Assembly: GCF_003590095.1 (NCBI RefSeq)
Contig: NC_039478.1
Span: forward strand, 1,798,001-1,862,000
DNA from: Trichoplusia ni
Lineage: Eukaryota; Arthropoda; Insecta; Lepidoptera; Noctuidae
Reading direction: 5' to 3'
DNA length: 64,000 bases
Position 1 is the stretch's first letter, and each line of letters begins with the position of its first letter. The translations under genes and the position numbers were made by a program. The notes under the pieces are model-generated. The model was not told the origin of the DNA, searched no databases, and saw only the letters and a program-made list of their open reading frames with translations. This document shows, one piece after another, positions 60,742 through 64,000 of this stretch.

Positions 60742-60753
60742 AAATAGAATTGG

Positions 60754-63211
60754 AATATTATCTGCCGAGGAATAAGAAATAAAATGTAGTCAAATAGCAA
60801 TTAAAAAAAAAACTAAAACTTAGTGAATTAACGCTCAAACAGTAGTAAAATAAAATAGTAGTGAAGTAGTAAGCAGAGTTCATACAACAACGCGCAACAA
60901 GACTGCATAAACACTACTACGGGGCAGTTGTTTAATCTTTGCATAAAAAATTACGAACTTCACTGAAACATCTCAAAAATCAAAAATATACCATCGCAAT
61001 TTATCAAACGTAAGTAACTTAATTAATTAACACGCTTTCATTAAGTACCATAAATAAAAAAGCTTCTATTTTAAAAGCCGTTACTCCGTCTAGTCTACTT
61101 CTAAACTCCCGTTTTAAATCGGTCGTCAGCAACAAGTTAGCGCGGCTATTAGCACGAAAACCTTTTTGGAAGGCTATTAAGGCGGCCATCTTTAACTGAA
61201 CCACGTGATATCGTAGTATTAGTAACAAGTGGTGGCAAATGGAGGACGGATTTAAATAGGCTTGGATGTATTTACGTATCTTTACAGTTAAAAATTGGTC
61301 TTTTTTAAAATATCTTTTAATTCATGTGTGCCTTTTTTCAAGCTATAAAGGACAATAGCAATTTCGCTTTTATAAGTTCCTGATATTTATTTCACATAAT
61401 ACTTTTATTTGCAGTCAATGTTGAGTGAGGTCCTATTGCTATCTGAATTTCACATAATAATATAAAGAATGATTATTTCCCTCCCATTATCGAAACTCAA
61501 CAACTGTTCCTTTAACCTACGTTTCAAAATCGACTAACACATTATATGAAACAAAAAGTACTTTAAAGGACTTATAAAATATTTCGTCTTACGTCATACC
61601 AACGAGACTTCCTACGTCAAGTCAAAAGGCGGGTCCTTAGTAAAGTAGCACGTAATACAATTTTCGTCAAGAACTAAGAACTATTTCCGTCAGTAAAGAC
61701 GCTGAAAATTTCGAGACTTATACTTAAGTGCAGTACTATGTTAGAAGCGTACATTGGAGCTAAAATTAAATCCTTTTTGTATTACATAAAATGTATTTTG
61801 TGTTGGAATATGAATTAGCGGTCAGCTGACTAAAAGACATAATAAAACTCTACGCTTTGAAAGTAAATTATAGAACAAAACTCCATGCTTTGCAAACTGC
61901 AACTTTAACATATGTATATAAAATATTGCTGACTTAAAATTTGTGTTATTAGAGTAGCTTTGGGCTAATTGCAGAATAATTATAATATATTCTTTAGACG
62001 CAAATAAAATATTGATGATTTCAACGAGAACCAAACCGTACTATTCACCTTTTCAACATCTATATGAACATCATCATAAAACATTCAATACACATCACAA
62101 AACGCACTCAATAATTTTCCAAAACAATGACCTTGTTTACAACAAACACTCACCCACTTCTTCCTCATCGAACAAATTGCATTAAATTTCATTAGCATAT
62201 TAAATTGCATCTTCACACCAACAGAATTAGATTCAAATTCAATAACCAAGTTCTTTGAAAATCACACACTGAAAAGACTGAAAGCTCTTGAGAGTTTAAC
62301 TTGCGCTCTCAAGACGCGAGTTATGAACACTTATTGTGTTGCTCTTCAATCTTTCGCTTCGGAGAATCCTCAAAGGAATTGTCACGCAATATGCAACACC
62401 GTGTAACGGGAGGCTTTACGTGAATATCACGTTTATTGGATGTTGAGAATTCTTGCGAGTCGCTGTGAAATATAAGACCTTTTTAAGTGGTGTGTGTGTT
62501 GCGACGAGGGTGTACCTGTATTTACTGGATGTTACTCGGAGATAGAAGTTATATTTTATTTCAAGGTTTCTAGTTGCTTGTTTTTACGATTTAGATTTTG
62601 GAGTGTCTTAATTCTTGATTTGAATAAATTAAACTTGATATGTATAGAATGTAAATTAAATAGATATTTTACACCTGCGAATTTTTCTGTCAGGTATCAT
62701 AGAGGTTTTTATAAAGGCTTTGAATTTGACACAAAAAAAACTTATTTCCTAGTAATAATTTGCTAAACATATGTAGATAGTAAATAATCTGCCGCTGGCA
62801 AGAACTAGCTTTACACAATAACTTGTTGGTTACATACAAAACGGTTGTGAAATACAAACAAACCGAATTAAAAAAACAAGATTTTTATTCTCAAACATCA
62901 AATATATTTATCTGATATCTACTTGAAAGTTGAATACGAAATACCTGAGATTTCCGCTCAAAGCATTTAAAGTAACGAAGTTAATTTGCGTCTCTAAAGA
63001 AATAACTCAAGAACAGTCGAGAATTCAGATACAGTTTATAATAGCGCCGAATGTTTTCAAATACATTTCATAACTCCGCAGAAACGTCGCGACTGTAGAA
63101 TGTAGAATGGAAAAAACGGCCAAGACGCTGAGGGTTCCGCGCAAATGAGCTGATATAAACAAATTGGTTGATTTACAAATAAGTGTATCCATCGCGCTTG
63201 ACCTTGAACGT
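60754..63211. other. Presumed second intron, AT-rich, nothing recognised
   Basis: Frames here are short and of AT-driven composition. No gene, RNA gene or intact repeat is recognised. Confidence 0.5.
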
Positions 63212-63245
63212 TTTTGTAGTATTTGTTTCTACAAATACTACAAAA
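63212..63245. repeat. Perfect 15-bp hairpin
   Basis: TTTTGTAGTATTTGT (63212-63226) pairs completely with ACAAATACTACAAAA (63231-63245) across the 4-base loop TTCT. It is too short for a microRNA precursor and lacks the GC-rich stem plus T-run of an intrinsic terminator, which would not apply in this organism anyway. Confidence 0.75.
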
Positions 63246-63315
63246 TAATAAAAATACGACAGGCAACAGAGCCTCAGATATATATCTGGGGGCTTAGACA
63301 AAGTAACAATTTCAA

Positions 63316-63573
63316 AACGATAACGAAGTTCGACAAGACTCAACTGTATGGGATTGACATAAGCCGCGTTAAATCACGTGGTCAATCGTCATCGTTATCG
63401 CAAGTTGGTAGACAATGTAATAATTTATAACGAAATCATAACGAAACGAATCGTCATCGCGTTTGTTCCATACAAATGCGTAGACAAGCAGCACTTTCGG
63501 TGTTCGTTATTGTCGCGATCGTGATCGACAAAAAAGATAACGAAACGAACGTTCAAACGTTGTAGTTATCGTT
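63316..63573. repeat. Probable miniature element with AACGATAAC ends
   Basis: AACGATAAC (63316-63324) and its reverse complement GTTATCGTT (63565-63573) bound 258 bp. Inside, TCGTCATCG occurs twice (63386-63394 and 63451-63459) and further GATAACGAAACG/TCGTTATCG words recur on both strands. The dense repetition sets this block off from the flanking AT-rich DNA. It may be a MITE or a cluster of one transcription-factor site. No flanking duplication is evident. Confidence 0.5.
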
Positions 63574-64000
63574 ACAATATGGCCGAATTTCATTGAACAG
63601 CTGGTTTTAGATGTCAAGTGTTTACGTATATTTAAGTTTTTTCCTTGCAAACGGAGTCGAGTCGTCATTTTTATTTTTTGAAAGGAGGTTTTCAATGGTT
63701 TTTGCAGATTATTATTGCGTTGGGAGGTAGATCTTGTTGAATCGTTTCGATAGTAATATAGTAAATATTTATATTAATTATTTATTTCTAAAAAAAGTGA
63801 GTAATTAAATCTCTTTTTCCAATACTTGGGTATGATTATGGTACGTATTTTTCTAAAATATTTAATACTCAGTAGTGATAAGATAAAATTTATTTTTTAT
63901 ATTATTAAATTTTCATTATTTGTACTCATGTCTATGAATAATAAAAGCCTTTTGGTAAACGTTCTCTAATTTAACTTTATTTAACCAATTTATGTCGAGT
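63574..64000. other. AT-rich presumed intron at window edge
   Basis: Nothing is recognised. The window ends inside what is inferred to be the second intron of the SNAG gene. Confidence 0.5.

Noticed and set aside
63212..63245. microRNA precursor
   Set aside because: The stem is only 15 bp with a 4-base loop, shorter than a Dicer substrate.

Overview
This is eukaryotic, AT-rich DNA with very few coding regions, almost certainly from a moth and most likely a noctuid-type lepidopteran. The evidence is the repeat content: SINE-like elements ending GGCTAGGCCGATGATG, tRNA-headed SINEs, families opening 'TAGCTGTTGCCCGCGACTTCGT', and an RTE-type LINE with a short tetranucleotide tail. There are no bacterial operons, ribosome binding sites or CRISPR arrays. 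Nearly all open frames over 60 codons look like chance frames in AT-rich sequence.

Layout. Positions 1-3.2 kb hold unremarkable AT-rich sequence. A CpG-rich island at about 3.23-3.62 kb ends in a textbook splice donor (CAG|GTAAGT at 3623/3624). An AGTG-rich, 5'UTR-like stretch follows and ends in a second donor (TAG|GTAAGT at 4055/4056). From there to 58.09 kb I see no convincing host exon. At 58096-58230 sits one clear exon: acceptor, Kozak-like GCCGCAATG, an N-terminal SNAG-type repressor motif (MPRCYMVKK), a Pro/Ser/Cys-rich stretch, and a donor. The simplest model is a developmental zinc-finger repressor gene of the SNAG class (Snail, Scratch, Gfi, Ovo or INSM type) on the plus strand. 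It would have one or two untranslated first exons near 3.6-4.1 kb, a 5' intron of about 54 kb, and its zinc-finger exons beyond the right edge.

The presumed intron carries a 5'-truncated RTE-like LINE with an intact reverse-transcriptase frame (34.3-35.9 kb, minus strand). It also carries a set of small retroelements, several with clear target-site duplications. The most interesting is a SINE family whose head matches 5S rRNA: an ATTAAGC (box A side) and GATGGGTGACC (box C side) are separated by exactly the 5S spacing in the copy at 22.7 kb. Its 3' tail is RTE-like. Four copies are visible, two with internal deletions. Other items are an unidentified 155-bp insertion with a perfect 18-bp stem and a 12-bp duplication at 60.6 kb, a nested retroelement at 37.9 kb, and a 29-bp motif present three times within 1.6 kb (14.56, 15.02, 16.14 kb) that contains the E-box-like CAACAGGT on its minus strand. 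A TATA plus initiator pair lies at 52.0 kb.

The gene model is inference from splice signals and one exon. The repeats with duplications are seen directly. Family names for repeats rest on recall of lepidopteran elements and were not searched.
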